Positions 1 through 9,374 of a stretch of 64,000 nucleotides of DNA are shown one piece after another. Numbering within the stretch: position 1 is the stretch's first letter; each line of letters starts with the position of its first letter. The stretch lies in NCBI GenBank assembly GCA_019704295.1, contig AP024596.1:1039369-1103368 (forward strand). The letters run 5' to 3'. Source of the stretch: Sulfolobales archaeon HS-7. GTDB lineage: Archaea; Thermoproteota; Thermoprotei_A; Sulfolobales; Sulfolobaceae. The position numbers and the translations under genes were made by a program. The notes beneath the pieces were generated by a model. The model was not told where the DNA came from. It was given only the letters and a program-made list of their open reading frames with translations, and made no database searches.

Positions 1-2
1 CA

Positions 3-2405
3 GCGCTTCAACGTAATTTTCCCAGGTACTTATTAGATTATTCTGAGAAAATGGATTACAGTGAGGGAGAGTATTCTGAGGAGTTCGAAAGGTCTTTAGA
101 AAATCTTAAGGAAAAGCTTAGAGAACTAAGAGAAGATCTGGGAAAAAGAGGGAAAATAACAGCCATTGGTCATGCTCATACAGACACAGCGTGGCTCTGG
201 CCTTTTTCCGAAACTAGAAGAAAAGTACATAGAAATTTCGCAACAATGCTATCATTAATGAATAATTATGAATTCAAATTTATTCAGAGCATGTCAATAT
301 ACTATGAATGGATAAAGCAGGATTTTCCAGAACTTTTCGAGAAGGTAAGGGAGAAAATTAATGAGGGAAAGTGGATATTAGGAGCAGGATACGTTGAATT
401 TGACGCTAATGTTACTTCTGGAGAGTCCTTAGTAAGGCAGTTCCTTTACTCCCAAAGATTTTACAAAGAGAATTTTGGAAGGAAGGCTGAAATAATATGG
501 CTACCCGATACGTTCGGATTTTCAGCTCAACTACCTCAAATAGCTAAGCTTGGAGGAACCAGAGTCTTTGCAACACACAAAGTCTTCTGGAATGACACTA
601 ATAAGTTCCCATACTCTTTGTTCCACTGGAGGGGAATAGACGGGACGGTTATTCCAGCAATTGCCTTCGGTAATGGTAAAGGAGGGTACAATTCCTCCTT
701 TGAAGCGGATAGCGTTATGGAACAATTCAATAACTGGAAGGATAAGGCAGAACCCATGCTATATTCATACGGGTATGGTGACGGCGGAGGTGGACCTACC
801 GAGGAGATGCTACTTAGAGCTAAGGCTATAAACGATATGCCAGTAATGCCTAAGGTTGATCTTTTAGGCGAAATCAAGCCTAATCCATCAGCCTCATGGA
901 GGGGAGAACTTTACTTGGAAACCCATAGAGGAGTTCTCACATCACACTCAAGGATGAAATACCTTCACAGACGTGCTGAATTCGCTATTAGAGAAGCTGA
1001 AATTTGGAGTACAATTGCAGGAACGTATGACGATTCAGTTTTCGAGAAAATGTGGAAGGAGATATTAAGGGACGAATTTCATGACGTGTTGCCAGGTTCT
1101 GCAATAAATGATGTCTACGAGGAGGTTTATCCTGCCTTAGAGAACGTAATAAGAAGTGCAGGGGAATTAGCTAAGAGAGCTATCGCGAAATTAGTAGGTG
1201 ATGGTGAAAAACTTACTGCGTTCAATTCCCTTTCATGGGATAGAGATGAGTACGTGACGGTTAAGGAGGAATCGAGTATATCACAAAAGGTCTCGGACGG
1301 ATACTTGATAAGGGTTCACATACCTTCATTAGGATATGCGGAGGTAAAACCGCTTGCAGTTGAAGACAAGGTCACACTAAGGGAAGAAGGAGAAAAAATA
1401 GTGATTGAGAACGGACAGCTCATTGTAGAGATAAATAAACATGGACTAATTACAAGGATTTTTGATAAGAGGAATAAGAGGGAAATTCTAGCGAGACCCA
1501 GTAATGATGTACTGGTACACGAGAACATCCCAGGATGGGCTGATGCATGGGATATCGAAGAGTCTTTCCACGACACCACTCTCAACATGGATACAAGAAG
1601 CGTTACAGTAGAGGAGACCGGTCCTCTTAGGGCTTGCGTTAGAATTGAGAGAGCTATAAAACACTCTACATTAACTCAAAAAGTGTGTCTCTACGCAGAG
1701 GAAAGGGAAATACGATTTACTGATACGATCAACTTATACGACAGGGAACTTTTAGTTAAGAACTGGTTTTACTTAAATCTCAACACTGACGAGGCGATTT
1801 TTGAAATTCCTTATGGGGTGATTAAGAGAAAAACAAATAGAAATACATCGTGGGAAAGAGCTAAATTCGAGGTACCAATGCAGAAATGGATCGCAATAGA
1901 AGAGGACGGTTACGGAGTGGCAATGATAAATGACGGAAAATACGGTATCACTGTAAATGAAGGCCAAATAGGACTTTCACTAGCTAAATCACCCCTATAT
2001 CCAGATCCCCTTACTGATAGGGAGACGAATGTTGTCAATTACGCTCTCATTATCTACGATGGCAGCTGGAAAGAGGCGGGGGTACATAGAAGGGCATATA
2101 AGCTGAATTCCCCTCCTCTTTTGTTGAATACAAAGGGCGGTCAAAGGAGTTTCTTTAAATCAGGCGAATTGATCTTGGAGGCAATTAAGCGGTCTGAAGA
2201 CAAAAGAGGTGTTATTCTCAGACTATATAACGTCTCCAACTCAGTGGGAAGGGAGAACTTACAGTTGTGGTTTACGCCTGCAAGGGTCGAGAGTACAAAT
2301 GTACTGGAGGATGAAGAAATCAAGAGGGATATTACCGTAATCGAGAACTCAATAACGCTCTCATATAAGAACTATGAAATAATTACGCTGAAGGTATATC
2401 AATAA
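3..2405 (+). CDS. Alpha-mannosidase, GH38 family (5' end outside window)
   Basis: Glycoside hydrolase family 38, expected to remove alpha-linked mannose from glycans or glycoproteins. The N-terminal catalytic signature GHAHTDTAWLWPFSETRR is visible, and WLPDTFGFSAQLPQ carries the expected nucleophile Asp (codon 507-509); HDVLPGSAI is another family motif. The rest is the beta-sandwich C-terminal region typical of GH38. The reading frame stays open to the window edge upstream of the first ATG at 51 and reads ALQRNFPRYLLDYSEKMD. The family is usually near 950-1000 residues against 800 here, so the gene very likely starts upstream. The next gene starts 2 bases after the stop, suggesting co-transcription. 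Family assignment is firm; the natural substrate is not visible. Confidence 0.93.
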   Translation, partial: ALQRNFPRYLLDYSEKMDYSEGEYSEEFERSLENLKEKLRELREDLGKRGKITAIGHAHTDTAWLWPFSETRRKVHRNFATMLSLMNNYEFKFIQSMSIYYEWIKQDFPELFEKVREKINEGKWILGAGYVEFDANVTSGESLVRQFLYSQRFYKENFGRKAEIIWLPDTFGFSAQLPQIAKLGGTRVFATHKVFWNDTNKFPYSLFHWRGIDGTVIPAIAFGNGKGGYNSSFEADSVMEQFNNWKDKAEPMLYSYGYGDGGGGPTEEMLLRAKAINDMPVMPKVDLLGEIKPNPSASWRGELYLETHRGVLTSHSRMKYLHRRAEFAIREAEIWSTIAGTYDDSVFEKMWKEILRDEFHDVLPGSAINDVYEEVYPALENVIRSAGELAKRAIAKLVGDGEKLTAFNSLSWDRDEYVTVKEESSISQKVSDGYLIRVHIPSLGYAEVKPLAVEDKVTLREEGEKIVIENGQLIVEINKHGLITRIFDKRNKREILARPSNDVLVHENIPGWADAWDIEESFHDTTLNMDTRSVTVEETGPLRACVRIERAIKHSTLTQKVCLYAEEREIRFTDTINLYDRELLVKNWFYLNLNTDEAIFEIPYGVIKRKTNRNTSWERAKFEVPMQKWIAIEEDGYGVAMINDGKYGITVNEGQIGLSLAKSPLYPDPLTDRETNVVNYALIIYDGSWKEAGVHRRAYKLNSPPLLLNTKGGQRSFFKSGELILEAIKRSEDKRGVILRLYNVSNSVGRENLQLWFTPARVESTNVLEDEEIKRDITVIENSITLSYKNYEIITLKVYQ

Positions 2406-2406
2406 A

Positions 2407-2832
2407 ATGGAAAGTCTTATATCAAGATTAGATGGAACGGACAAGCACGATAAACATTTGGCTTGGGTACAACTCGAGCAGAAATTAGATTCAGGTGAGG
2501 TAAGTCCTGAAGAACTTCTAAACGTTTTTCTGTGCTTTAGAAATCATGGAACCAGATATAGAGCATGGAATAAGGTTTATCAACTTATACAAGAGAAAAA
2601 GGTTTCCCAGGAAGTAGTAAAGAGGAGTGTTAACTGCTTACTTGAACTGCTCTCAAGTGATGATATTAACGTTAGATGGCTTACTTGGTATATTACCTTG
2701 CCTCCTCTTATCGGTATAATATTAAGTGAGGAGGAACTTGTTCCCTATTACAACTACCTCTGTGAACTAAAGGATTACCTGGATTTGCTAGACGATATCC
2801 CGTTTGTCAAATGTCATGGGGACTTAAAGTGA
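2407..2832 (+). CDS. Hypothetical helical protein, 141 aa
   Basis: I do not recognise a named family. The product is predicted to be mostly alpha-helical and soluble, with segments such as AWVQLEQKLDSGEV and VKRSVNCLLELLSSDDINVR that resemble HEAT-like repeat helices; this resemblance is weak. It sits tightly between the mannosidase (2-base gap) and the RNA methyltransferase (overlapping start), so it is probably translated from the same message. The helical-repeat look would suit a protein-binding role, but that is only a guess. The coding status is supported by the tight operon packing and a continuous frame. Confidence 0.7.
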   Translation: MESLISRLDGTDKHDKHLAWVQLEQKLDSGEVSPEELLNVFLCFRNHGTRYRAWNKVYQLIQEKKVSQEVVKRSVNCLLELLSSDDINVRWLTWYITLPPLIGIILSEEELVPYYNYLCELKDYLDLLDDIPFVKCHGDLK

Positions 2833-3899
2833 AGGACAGGGATTTAATCTCATTTCTTTCCGCCGTACTCTACTACGCTGAAAAAGGACATCCTTTACCT
2901 GTTGCGTTTAAGCGCGCGAAGTGTGAGCATAAAATCAAAAACGTAAACTACAATGAAGTTTTTTCCCTAGCTTATAAGTTAACGTTTTCCTACAACTCAC
3001 TGACGGGAAGAGGAAGAAAGGATAAAGTGAGGAATTTCCTATCTTATGGCGGGACTCCAATCCTTCCAAATTGGATAACCGAAGAACTAAAACGAGTTAA
3101 TATTGATGTAGATAAGGTTGTCCACGGCGGCGCGCAATGGATACGAGTAAATACCCTTAAAGGAGATATTGATAAGGTGAGGAAAGAGCTGGAGAAAGCC
3201 ATTGACGTTTTTGATTCCCCTTTACCGTACGTGTTCAGAGTAAAGGAGCGTGTACCTAGCGAATTCACACGAAGTTATAAAGTTCTCTATCAGGACTTAG
3301 CTAGCGCGTATGTCGTTGAGAGCTTAAAGCCTCAGCAAGGCGAAGTTTTACTCGATTTTGCTTCATCTCCAGGAATAAAAGTCTCCCAATATATGGCACT
3401 AACAGAAAACAGAGGTAGGGTAATTGCCACGGATGTAGACCATAACCGACTGAGGAAGGAATTACTTCTTCTTAGGAAGATGGGAGTGGATCTGAACAGG
3501 GTTGAGGTAATTAATCAAGATTCCTCGAGGTCAGCTATTATGAGGGGAGACAAAGCCCTAATTGACGCTCCATGTTCGTCGACAGGAATAATAACTAAAG
3601 AACCAACTCTTATGATCAGACTTAATCAAAGACACTTAATTTCCAGGTTGAGTAAACTTCAGAAAAGTATTATTAATAAAGCGGTAAAAGCTACAGAAAA
3701 GATTGTGTACTCCACTTGCTCGATCCTACCAGAGGAAGGTGAGGAGGTGATAAGCGAATACGAAAAGCGGCTAGAAACACTTAATATAGATGGAAACACA
3801 GGATACGAAATTTACCCCTTTCATGATAAGGTGAGGCGTTTCTTTCCTGGAATTAATCACACAGATGGTTTCTTCATAGCTAGATTGAGGATAAGTTAA
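2811..3899 (+). CDS. RsmB/NOP2 family RNA (cytosine-C5) methyltransferase
   Basis: SAM-dependent methyltransferase of the NOL1/NOP2/Sun family, which makes m5C in rRNA or tRNA. The signature DAPCSSTG (motif IV Cys, codon 3573-3575) and STCS in motif VI (catalytic Cys, codon 3717-3719) are both present, as is an SAM-binding stretch LLDFASSPGIKVSQ and the acidic ATDVDHNR. About 110 N-terminal residues resemble the RsmB-type RNA-binding or NusB-like extension. The ATG at 2811 overlaps the previous gene by 22 bases; a GTG at 2829 in the same frame gives the GTGA stop-start overlap seen elsewhere in this window and is an equally good start. Which cytosine is modified cannot be told. Confidence 0.9.
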   Translation: MSWGLKVKDRDLISFLSAVLYYAEKGHPLPVAFKRAKCEHKIKNVNYNEVFSLAYKLTFSYNSLTGRGRKDKVRNFLSYGGTPILPNWITEELKRVNIDVDKVVHGGAQWIRVNTLKGDIDKVRKELEKAIDVFDSPLPYVFRVKERVPSEFTRSYKVLYQDLASAYVVESLKPQQGEVLLDFASSPGIKVSQYMALTENRGRVIATDVDHNRLRKELLLLRKMGVDLNRVEVINQDSSRSAIMRGDKALIDAPCSSTGIITKEPTLMIRLNQRHLISRLSKLQKSIINKAVKATEKIVYSTCSILPEEGEEVISEYEKRLETLNIDGNTGYEIYPFHDKVRRFFPGINHTDGFFIARLRIS

Positions 3900-3930
3900 A
3901 AACATCCGAGGGTGAAGACGTCTCATCTAT

Positions 3931-4584
3931 TTATGCTTTGTACAATGGAAAGATCCTCTTTCGTAAATATTCTAGTACATTTGTTTCGTGGGAGATCATA
4001 AGTTTATAAGCATCATCAGGATTTCTTGATTTAATAGCATTGAAAATATCTCTATGTTCCTCATATTCCTCATTCATTCTGTCGAAGCTAGTGAATAGCG
4101 TCATTCTTACGACTCTAAGCTTTAATCTAATATTAATAAGGCATTCCCTGAGTTGCTCGTTTTCAGAAGCTCTTGCAATAAAGTCATGGAAGGTTCCGTT
4201 AAGTTCCGCTAAGGTGACAGGCTCTGCTTTTCCGGAAAACGTCGTTTCCTTTATATCGTCCAATATGTTCTGAATATCTTGTAACTCACGTTCGCTCGCC
4301 CTTACTGTAGCGAGTTTTGCTGCAAGTCCTTCTAATTCGATTCTGACCTCATAGAGTTTTTCTATCTCCTCTGGAGTTAAGTACAAAACGGTATAAGACC
4401 TGTTAGTTTTCCTTATTAACCCCTCCTTTTCCAGAATACGTAATGCCTCTCTTATTGGAGTTCTACTCATGTTGAGCTCCAGAGTCAAGGAGTCCTCTGT
4501 GAGCACCTCCCCCAGTTTATACTTACCCTCTACAATTCTCTTAAGAATCTCATCATAAGCCGCCTTAGCTAAGCTTCCTGACAT
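3931..4584 (-). CDS. GntR-family transcriptional regulator, FadR/FCD type
   Basis: The N-terminal 70 residues form a GntR winged helix-turn-helix: the stretch LTLELNMSRTPIREALRILEKEGL is the classic recognition motif (quoted here in overlapping parts: LTLELNMSRTPIREALR, RILEKEGLI). The rest is an all-helical FCD ligand-binding domain with the typical ELEGLAAKLA and HDFIARASENEQL regions; FCD domains usually bind organic acids through metal-coordinating His and Asp. I choose ATG at 4584 over an upstream TTG at 4590 because a TATA-like stretch on the minus strand (about 4607-4616) lies 26 bases from it, fitting a leaderless transcript. The gene converges with the methyltransferase. Its targets are unknown. 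Confidence 0.9.
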   Translation of the reverse strand: MSGSLAKAAYDEILKRIVEGKYKLGEVLTEDSLTLELNMSRTPIREALRILEKEGLIRKTNRSYTVLYLTPEEIEKLYEVRIELEGLAAKLATVRASERELQDIQNILDDIKETTFSGKAEPVTLAELNGTFHDFIARASENEQLRECLINIRLKLRVVRMTLFTSFDRMNEEYEEHRDIFNAIKSRNPDDAYKLMISHETNVLEYLRKRIFPLYKA

Positions 4585-4637
4585 CGACAACCGTTTCCAT
4601 TTTTATCGTTATATTTTTTCCTAGTAAAAATAGTAAG

Positions 4638-4646
4638 GCTTAAATC
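4638..4646 (+). promoter_or_regulatory. TATA-like box of the pilin-like gene
   Basis: GCTTAAATC is centred about 27 bases before the GTG at 4670. This spacing is the archaeal TATA-to-start distance for leaderless mRNAs and selects GTG 4670 over the in-frame GTG at 4652. Confidence 0.55.
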
Positions 4647-4669
4647 TAATAGTGATAATCAGTATAGTT

Positions 4670-5098
4670 GTGAATAATAAGGGAATAACAGACTCAGTTG
4701 TACAGTTACTTGTGTTGATGGCAAGTATTGTGATAGTTTTGCTTGTAATATTCTTTGCTCTTAATTATTTAGGTAATGGGACTAATCTTGAAACGCCGAT
4801 AAAAATTATTGGAGAACCCGAAATAACTGTTAATAACGATACCTTGATAATTCATTACTCGAATCCTTCTCCTGAAACATATAATATATCCTCCGTATTC
4901 ATAGGAGGGGCAGGGGTATCTCTTGACGGGAATTACGTATTAACGCCTGGGGAGAACAGTGTATATATACCTTTTTCTCCAAGTAGTAGCCTTGATCAAT
5001 CCTTGGCTACCCTTGAAAACTCAGGACAACCGGTGGGAGTTACGCTCATTTTGAATAATGGTGTGTCAGTACATCTTTCGGCAGATGTAATAGAATGA
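4670..5098 (+). CDS. Archaeal type IV pilin-like secreted protein, about 142 aa
   Basis: With the GTG start at 4670 the protein begins VNNKGITDSVVQLLVLMAS, a short charged leader, Lys-Gly, then a hydrophobic helix of about 25 residues. This is the layout of archaeal class III signal peptides cut by the PibD peptidase just after the Gly, leaving the helix as the filament core. The remaining 105 residues are beta-rich with Asn-X-Ser/Thr sequons, as expected of a surface domain. No other pilus gene is adjacent, so it may be a stand-alone minor pilin or adhesin. Alternative: a simple membrane-anchored exported protein. Confidence 0.65.
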   Translation: MNNKGITDSVVQLLVLMASIVIVLLVIFFALNYLGNGTNLETPIKIIGEPEITVNNDTLIIHYSNPSPETYNISSVFIGGAGVSLDGNYVLTPGENSVYIPFSPSSSLDQSLATLENSGQPVGVTLILNNGVSVHLSADVIE

Positions 5099-5143
5099 TA
5101 ATTATGCTGTCTACTTAATATATTATAGATCAGGCGTTAAAAA

Positions 5144-5494
5144 TCATTGCATTTTTTGAACAATAACCGCTGTTCCATAAGCTATTATTTCGTCCATGGA
5201 TTCAGCAATCTCATTAGAATCAAAATATACCTGTACCACGGCGTTAGCTCCCATGCTTCTAGCGTGCTGAATCATCCTTTCTAGGGCTGTTCTTCTAGCT
5301 TGTTCCGCATTTTCAACGAACTCAGTTATTTCTCCACCCGCTATACTTCTAAGTCCTGCTAGAAGCCTACCCCCGAGACCCCTACTTCTTACAGTTATTC
5401 CCATAGCTATTCCAATAACTTGCACAATTTGATATCCTGGAATAAAGTTTGTAGTTGAAATTAACATACCTTCAGATTGACTCTGAAAAGACAT
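5144..5494 (-). CDS. YbjQ/UPF0145 family protein
   Basis: A 116-residue protein matching the YbjQ-like family in length and pattern: GYQIVQVIGIAMGITVRS near the N-terminus, the central helix TALERMIQHARSMGANAVV, and the closing strands IAYGTAVIV. The fold forms small pentameric rings and has been annotated as heavy-metal-binding, but the cellular role is unsettled. It stands alone and converges with the pilin-like gene. The minus-strand upstream region is AT-rich with a TATA-like stretch near 5508-5520. Confidence 0.85.
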   Translation of the reverse strand: MSFQSQSEGMLISTTNFIPGYQIVQVIGIAMGITVRSRGLGGRLLAGLRSIAGGEITEFVENAEQARRTALERMIQHARSMGANAVVQVYFDSNEIAESMDEIIAYGTAVIVQKMQ

Positions 5495-6084
5495 AGTATT
5501 TATTCAGACATATAAATAATAAAGTTAACTTGTTCCTCGCCTAATTCTACCTTAACTTGTAGAGACGTATTGGAAGTCTTATAAGAATCCGTTCGGATAT
5601 ATGTATGATGGCGGGACTGTCTCTCCTTTTGACAAAGGGTATTGAAAAATCAGGCATCTATGAGTTAAAAAATTGGTATACGTAGAGAAAAGAGGAGAAA
5701 TCTAGAATGTTATGAATGTGCCCAATGTGGAATAAATGTTATTTACTTTAAAAACTAAATTTTATAATAGAGGAATAATATATCTCACGGCACTTAATTA
5801 GGACGATAATATAGGAAGATCATGAAGAGATTAAACAACTTTCTCATATTATTAAGGTTAAAAAGCTTTACCATACCCCAGTCTGATTATTGAACGGAAT
5901 TAATCATTCACTAACGTGTTTCATAACTTTTTAGTTTATCTTGTAATCACACCAGTTATACATTGGGTACTCTCTCGGGGAGTTCTTTTAATAGGAGTTT
6001 GCTATTTCGATTTTCGGAAGTTCTCTGAAATCAGGGTTGATGACGTAGGTATGTTATAGTTGTTCTAGAGGAAACTAATCCTGT

Positions 6085-6775
6085 GTAAGTGACTAATACC
6101 TCTGTAACTCAACTTGTTGCTAACCAGTTTGGAATAAACCTATCAAAGGTAAATGTAACAAAGCCAATACTTCTTAAGTTGCAGCTGATCTCGGGAATGG
6201 ATTGTTCGAGAATATAATCATAGCCGATTTGGTAGCGGTAGAAACAGCAAGTGTGAGAAAAGATGTTTCCGAGTTTGAGATTACCTAAGCCTGTCGTCCT
6301 GGGAGTTAATTACTCCAACGAAACTTTTCATCTGAAGGTGAGAACTTGTTAATCGGGAAGAGGCAGCTGGGGTTATTTACTGGTAAGGAACTTATTCATT
6401 ATTTCTAAACGAGGCAGAAAACTTTCCCATACGGTATGCATAAAGTGACGGTGGAAAATTATGAATTCGGAATACCCAGCCTTGCAAAATACGGAGCTTA
6501 CGAAGACATAGGTAGGTTACTAATTCAATCCTAACGGAAAGGTAGATTCACGGACAGTAGTTGAAGTGATAGGGTAGACACTTTATGTTAGGATAGCAAT
6601 TTCAGATAGAGGCTAAATTCGTATCACCTTTGTATATTACTTCTTTCCCGCGCTGGGGGATACGCCGTTAGCAAAAGTTTATACAAAAATCAAACAGAGG
6701 TTGCGACTTACTATGAATTAACTCGTTACTTTCGGCCGATTCAGGTAACCATCACAAATTATAACTATTGCGAAT
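6085..6775 (+). pseudogene. Decayed protein gene of unknown family
   Basis: Reading across several frames gives runs such as VTQLVANQFGINLSKVNVT, KPVVLGVNYSNETFHL, MHKVTVENYEFGIPSLAKYG, FNPNGKVDSRTVVEVIG and a C-terminal IQVTITNYNY, separated by stops and frameshifts. Asn-X-Thr sequons and beta-like patterns suggest that the ancestor was a secreted or surface protein. I cannot name the family. The 3' end lies in a repeat shared with 42049-42202, so another decayed relative exists in the window. Confidence 0.45.
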
Positions 6776-6890
6776 AGTTATCAAATAAAGGAAATTGTTA
6801 AATGTGAATCTCCATCAGTCCATAGGATTGCGTTCAATTAAATTCATTTTATTTTTCTAAATAAACCAAATTCGTAGTGAACATGTGAAC
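6737..6890 (+). repeat. Dispersed degenerate repeat, copy A
   Basis: About 150 bases align with 42049-42202 in the same orientation. Shared blocks include CGATTCAGGT at the left end, AAATAAAGGAAATT in the middle, TTCAATTAAAT and TTTTTCTAAATAAA-like stretches near the right end. The left part encodes similar peptides in both copies (IQVTITNYNY here, IQVSITNCNYGK there), so it probably covers the end of a coding region and its 3' flank. Confidence 0.6.
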
Positions 6891-7062
6891 TTCCTTTACT
6901 TTCAAAATCACATAAAATTTTACCTATAGATTGGAAATCTAAAACATAGTAATATCTATATATTATCAGTAGTATTATATTGCATATATATTACAAGTAA
7001 GATTCCATCGTTATGTGTAGAAAGAATTTAAATAGGCATCTTAGAAATATACTTGAAAAAAG

Positions 7063-7776
7063 ATGGGATTTAACGGTATAGATGGGGATGTAAATGTACC
7101 GGGCATGATTCCATGGGAAGTAATCGTGGCGTATTTCGTCGTTGCAATAGCTGTTGCCGTTGTAATTGGGAAAAAGACGGGTGGTCTAAAGGCCTTTACG
7201 ACCTTAGACCTTGTATATATAGGCATTGGCGCGGCTTTTTCCGTTGTGTGGGAATTCTATATTGGTGGATTCCTTAATAAATTTGTTCCCTCAGGACTTA
7301 CCTTATTTATAAACTTTGGATTTTTGGGGAGACTTCTGATTGTATTCATAGTAGCCGCACTAGTCAGGAAGTTCGGGACGGGCATGATTACGTTAGCGGC
7401 GTTTGACATACTCGGAGATTTATTCCATTATGGATTCGGAGGGGAACCCATTTTCTTGATATATGAGGCATTGACTTACGGCTTATTCATAGACATAGCT
7501 ATAGCCTTGCTCGGAGGCAAGTTTTTAGGGGTTGGCAGCAAAACCCAAACCGTGGCTCTAGTTTTAGGAATAGTTGAGGGAGCGATTATAGGTCTTCTGT
7601 GGGCAATTCCAGATCCGATTTTCTATGACGCGTTCTTTAGGCCATTTCTATACGGAGCTGTTGTCAGCTGGGCGAAAGTTATTTTCACCATTGAGGCTTT
7701 TATACCTGGAGACGTAATAATGGGAGCTATTGCTGGAATTATAGCGAACAGGATACAGAGAGCCGTGGCAGTGTAA
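7063..7776 (+). CDS. ECF transporter substrate-binding (S) component, YkoE-like
   Basis: A 237-residue integral membrane protein with about six hydrophobic helices, including a Gly-rich first segment and FDILGDLFHYGFGGEP in a loop. It is directly followed by a double ATPase (17-base gap) and a CbiQ-type T protein, the standard order of an energy-coupling factor vitamin importer. Length and layout recall YkoE, the S component for a thiamine precursor in bacteria, but the ligand cannot be read from the sequence. The ATG at 7063 lies about 33 bases after TTTAAATA, leaving a leader of only a few bases. Confidence 0.72.
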   Translation: MGFNGIDGDVNVPGMIPWEVIVAYFVVAIAVAVVIGKKTGGLKAFTTLDLVYIGIGAAFSVVWEFYIGGFLNKFVPSGLTLFINFGFLGRLLIVFIVAALVRKFGTGMITLAAFDILGDLFHYGFGGEPIFLIYEALTYGLFIDIAIALLGGKFLGVGSKTQTVALVLGIVEGAIIGLLWAIPDPIFYDAFFRPFLYGAVVSWAKVIFTIEAFIPGDVIMGAIAGIIANRIQRAVAV

Positions 7777-7793
7777 ATGCCCGGTGACTACAG

Positions 7794-9374
7794 ATGAACG
7801 CAGTTGAATTAAGGAATTTTTCTTTTACTTATTTTGGTTCAGATAAACCTTCCATTGAAGTAGAAAACTTAGAGATAGAGGAAGGGGAGTCTGTTCTTAT
7901 AGTCGGAAAATCCGGCTCCGGTAAGTCAACACTCGTCAATTGTATAAATGGTGTAATCCCTCATATGATAGCAGGGGATGAGAAAGGAGAAGTAAGGGTG
8001 TTCGGTAAGGACGTGAAAACAAGTAAAATGCACGAAATATCAACCTTAGTGGGAACAGTTTTACAGGATCCCGAAACGCAGCTAATTAACTATACCATAG
8101 AGGAGGAAATAGCGTTCGGTCCTAGAAATCTCAATCTACCTAAGGATGAGGTGAGAAGGAGGGTAGCTGAGTACTCCAAAATAACTGGAGTTTATCATAT
8201 GCTCGATAGGGAAACATATACTCTTTCAGGGGGGGAGATGCAAAGGACAGTTTTGGCTTCAGTGCTAGCTATGGAGCCGAGGATGTTGATACTTGATGAA
8301 CCCACCTCTAACATAGATCCCCAAGGAACTGAGGAAGTCTTCTCCCTATTAAGGGAAATGAAGGGTGAAAAAACGCTTATTATAGTCGAACATAAGGTGG
8401 AGAGGGTTTTACCATTCGTTGACAGAGTTCTCTTGATTGATAATGGTAAAATAACCCTTGATATAACCAAGGAAAACATTATTAAAAACTCAGACATTAT
8501 ACAAGCAGCGGGAGTTGAAGTTCCTGAACACTTTTCCTACGCTAGGAAAATAGGGCTTAATACAACTGATATTTTTGAGGTAAAGAAGGTGTTAAGAGAG
8601 AGAGGCATTCAAGTTGACGGTATACAAAGGAGGAGAGGGGAGAAAGAAGTTCTTTCTGCGCAGGTAAAAGTTGTAACTAAAGGCGGTAGAGAGATCTTAG
8701 ATACCGAACTTAAGTTAATGGAAGGAGAAATTCACGCAGTAATGGGTAGAAACGGCTCTGGCAAGAGTACCTTGTTGAAGTCTATATCTGGATTATTGGA
8801 ACGAAGGGACTTCTTCATAACTGAGAAGATCACGGCTCTAGGAGAGGACATATCTGGAAAACCGATATGGTATAGAGGTAAGTATATGTTATACCTACCT
8901 CAAAGCTTTGACTTAATGTTAGTATCAAACAAGGTAATCGACGAAGTAAAATACTCAATGAAGCATAGGGGAGTAAAGAACACTCAACTTGTAGACGAAT
9001 TGATGAAGAAGTTCTCGCTTTACGACGTAAGGGATAAGGATCCGCTAATTCTAAGTATGGGACAGCGGAGAAGGGTGGTTATGGCATCAGTAATGGCTTC
9101 TGGAGCGAGGATTCTATTAATGGACGAGCCTACATCGGGGCAAGATTACTACCATAGGGAAATGCTCGGAAGGGAACTAATTGAGCTGAAACAAAAGGGT
9201 TATTCTATAGTCGTTGTGACACACGACTCTAATTTCGCCTTTAAATACGCTGACGCTGTTTCAATACTAAATGGAGGAAAGAAGGTGCTTGAAGGTCCTC
9301 CAGAAGAGGTATTTTATACTTCAGAGGATTACGGTGTTCCTCAACCTTCGAGTTTCCTTTTGAGGTGTAGATGA
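7794..9374 (+). CDS. ECF transporter ATPase with two fused nucleotide-binding domains
   Basis: ABC ATPase of 526 residues made of two tandem domains, like the fused EcfA/EcfA' or YkoD proteins. Domain 1 has Walker A GKSGSGKST, signature LSGGEMQR and Walker B MLILDEPTSNID. Domain 2 has Walker A GRNGSGKST, signature LSMGQRRR and Walker B ILLMDEPTSG. It powers substrate uptake by rotating the S component within the membrane complex. It follows the S gene closely, and its TGA overlaps the ATG of the T gene (ATGA), so translation is probably coupled. Confidence 0.93.
   Translation: MNAVELRNFSFTYFGSDKPSIEVENLEIEEGESVLIVGKSGSGKSTLVNCINGVIPHMIAGDEKGEVRVFGKDVKTSKMHEISTLVGTVLQDPETQLINYTIEEEIAFGPRNLNLPKDEVRRRVAEYSKITGVYHMLDRETYTLSGGEMQRTVLASVLAMEPRMLILDEPTSNIDPQGTEEVFSLLREMKGEKTLIIVEHKVERVLPFVDRVLLIDNGKITLDITKENIIKNSDIIQAAGVEVPEHFSYARKIGLNTTDIFEVKKVLRERGIQVDGIQRRRGEKEVLSAQVKVVTKGGREILDTELKLMEGEIHAVMGRNGSGKSTLLKSISGLLERRDFFITEKITALGEDISGKPIWYRGKYMLYLPQSFDLMLVSNKVIDEVKYSMKHRGVKNTQLVDELMKKFSLYDVRDKDPLILSMGQRRRVVMASVMASGARILLMDEPTSGQDYYHREMLGRELIELKQKGYSIVVVTHDSNFAFKYADAVSILNGGKKVLEGPPEEVFYTSEDYGVPQPSSFLLRCR

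Larger units (their letters stand above)
5495..7062. other. Long non-coding stretch with decayed gene remains
   Basis: About 1.57 kb holds no intact gene. Stretches of protein-like sequence recur in shifting frames between stops, mainly on the plus strand from about 6085 to 6775. A short zinc-ribbon-like fragment (CYECAQCGINVIYFKN) lies near 5700-5757 without a usable start. The last 60 bases hold the promoter of the ECF transporter, with a TATA-like TTTAAATA around 7025-7033. Confidence 0.6.

Noticed and set aside
5690..5757. Zinc-ribbon-like peptide CYECAQCGINVIYFKN
   Set aside because: Only about 26 codons, with a stop just upstream and no start codon; treated as a remnant.
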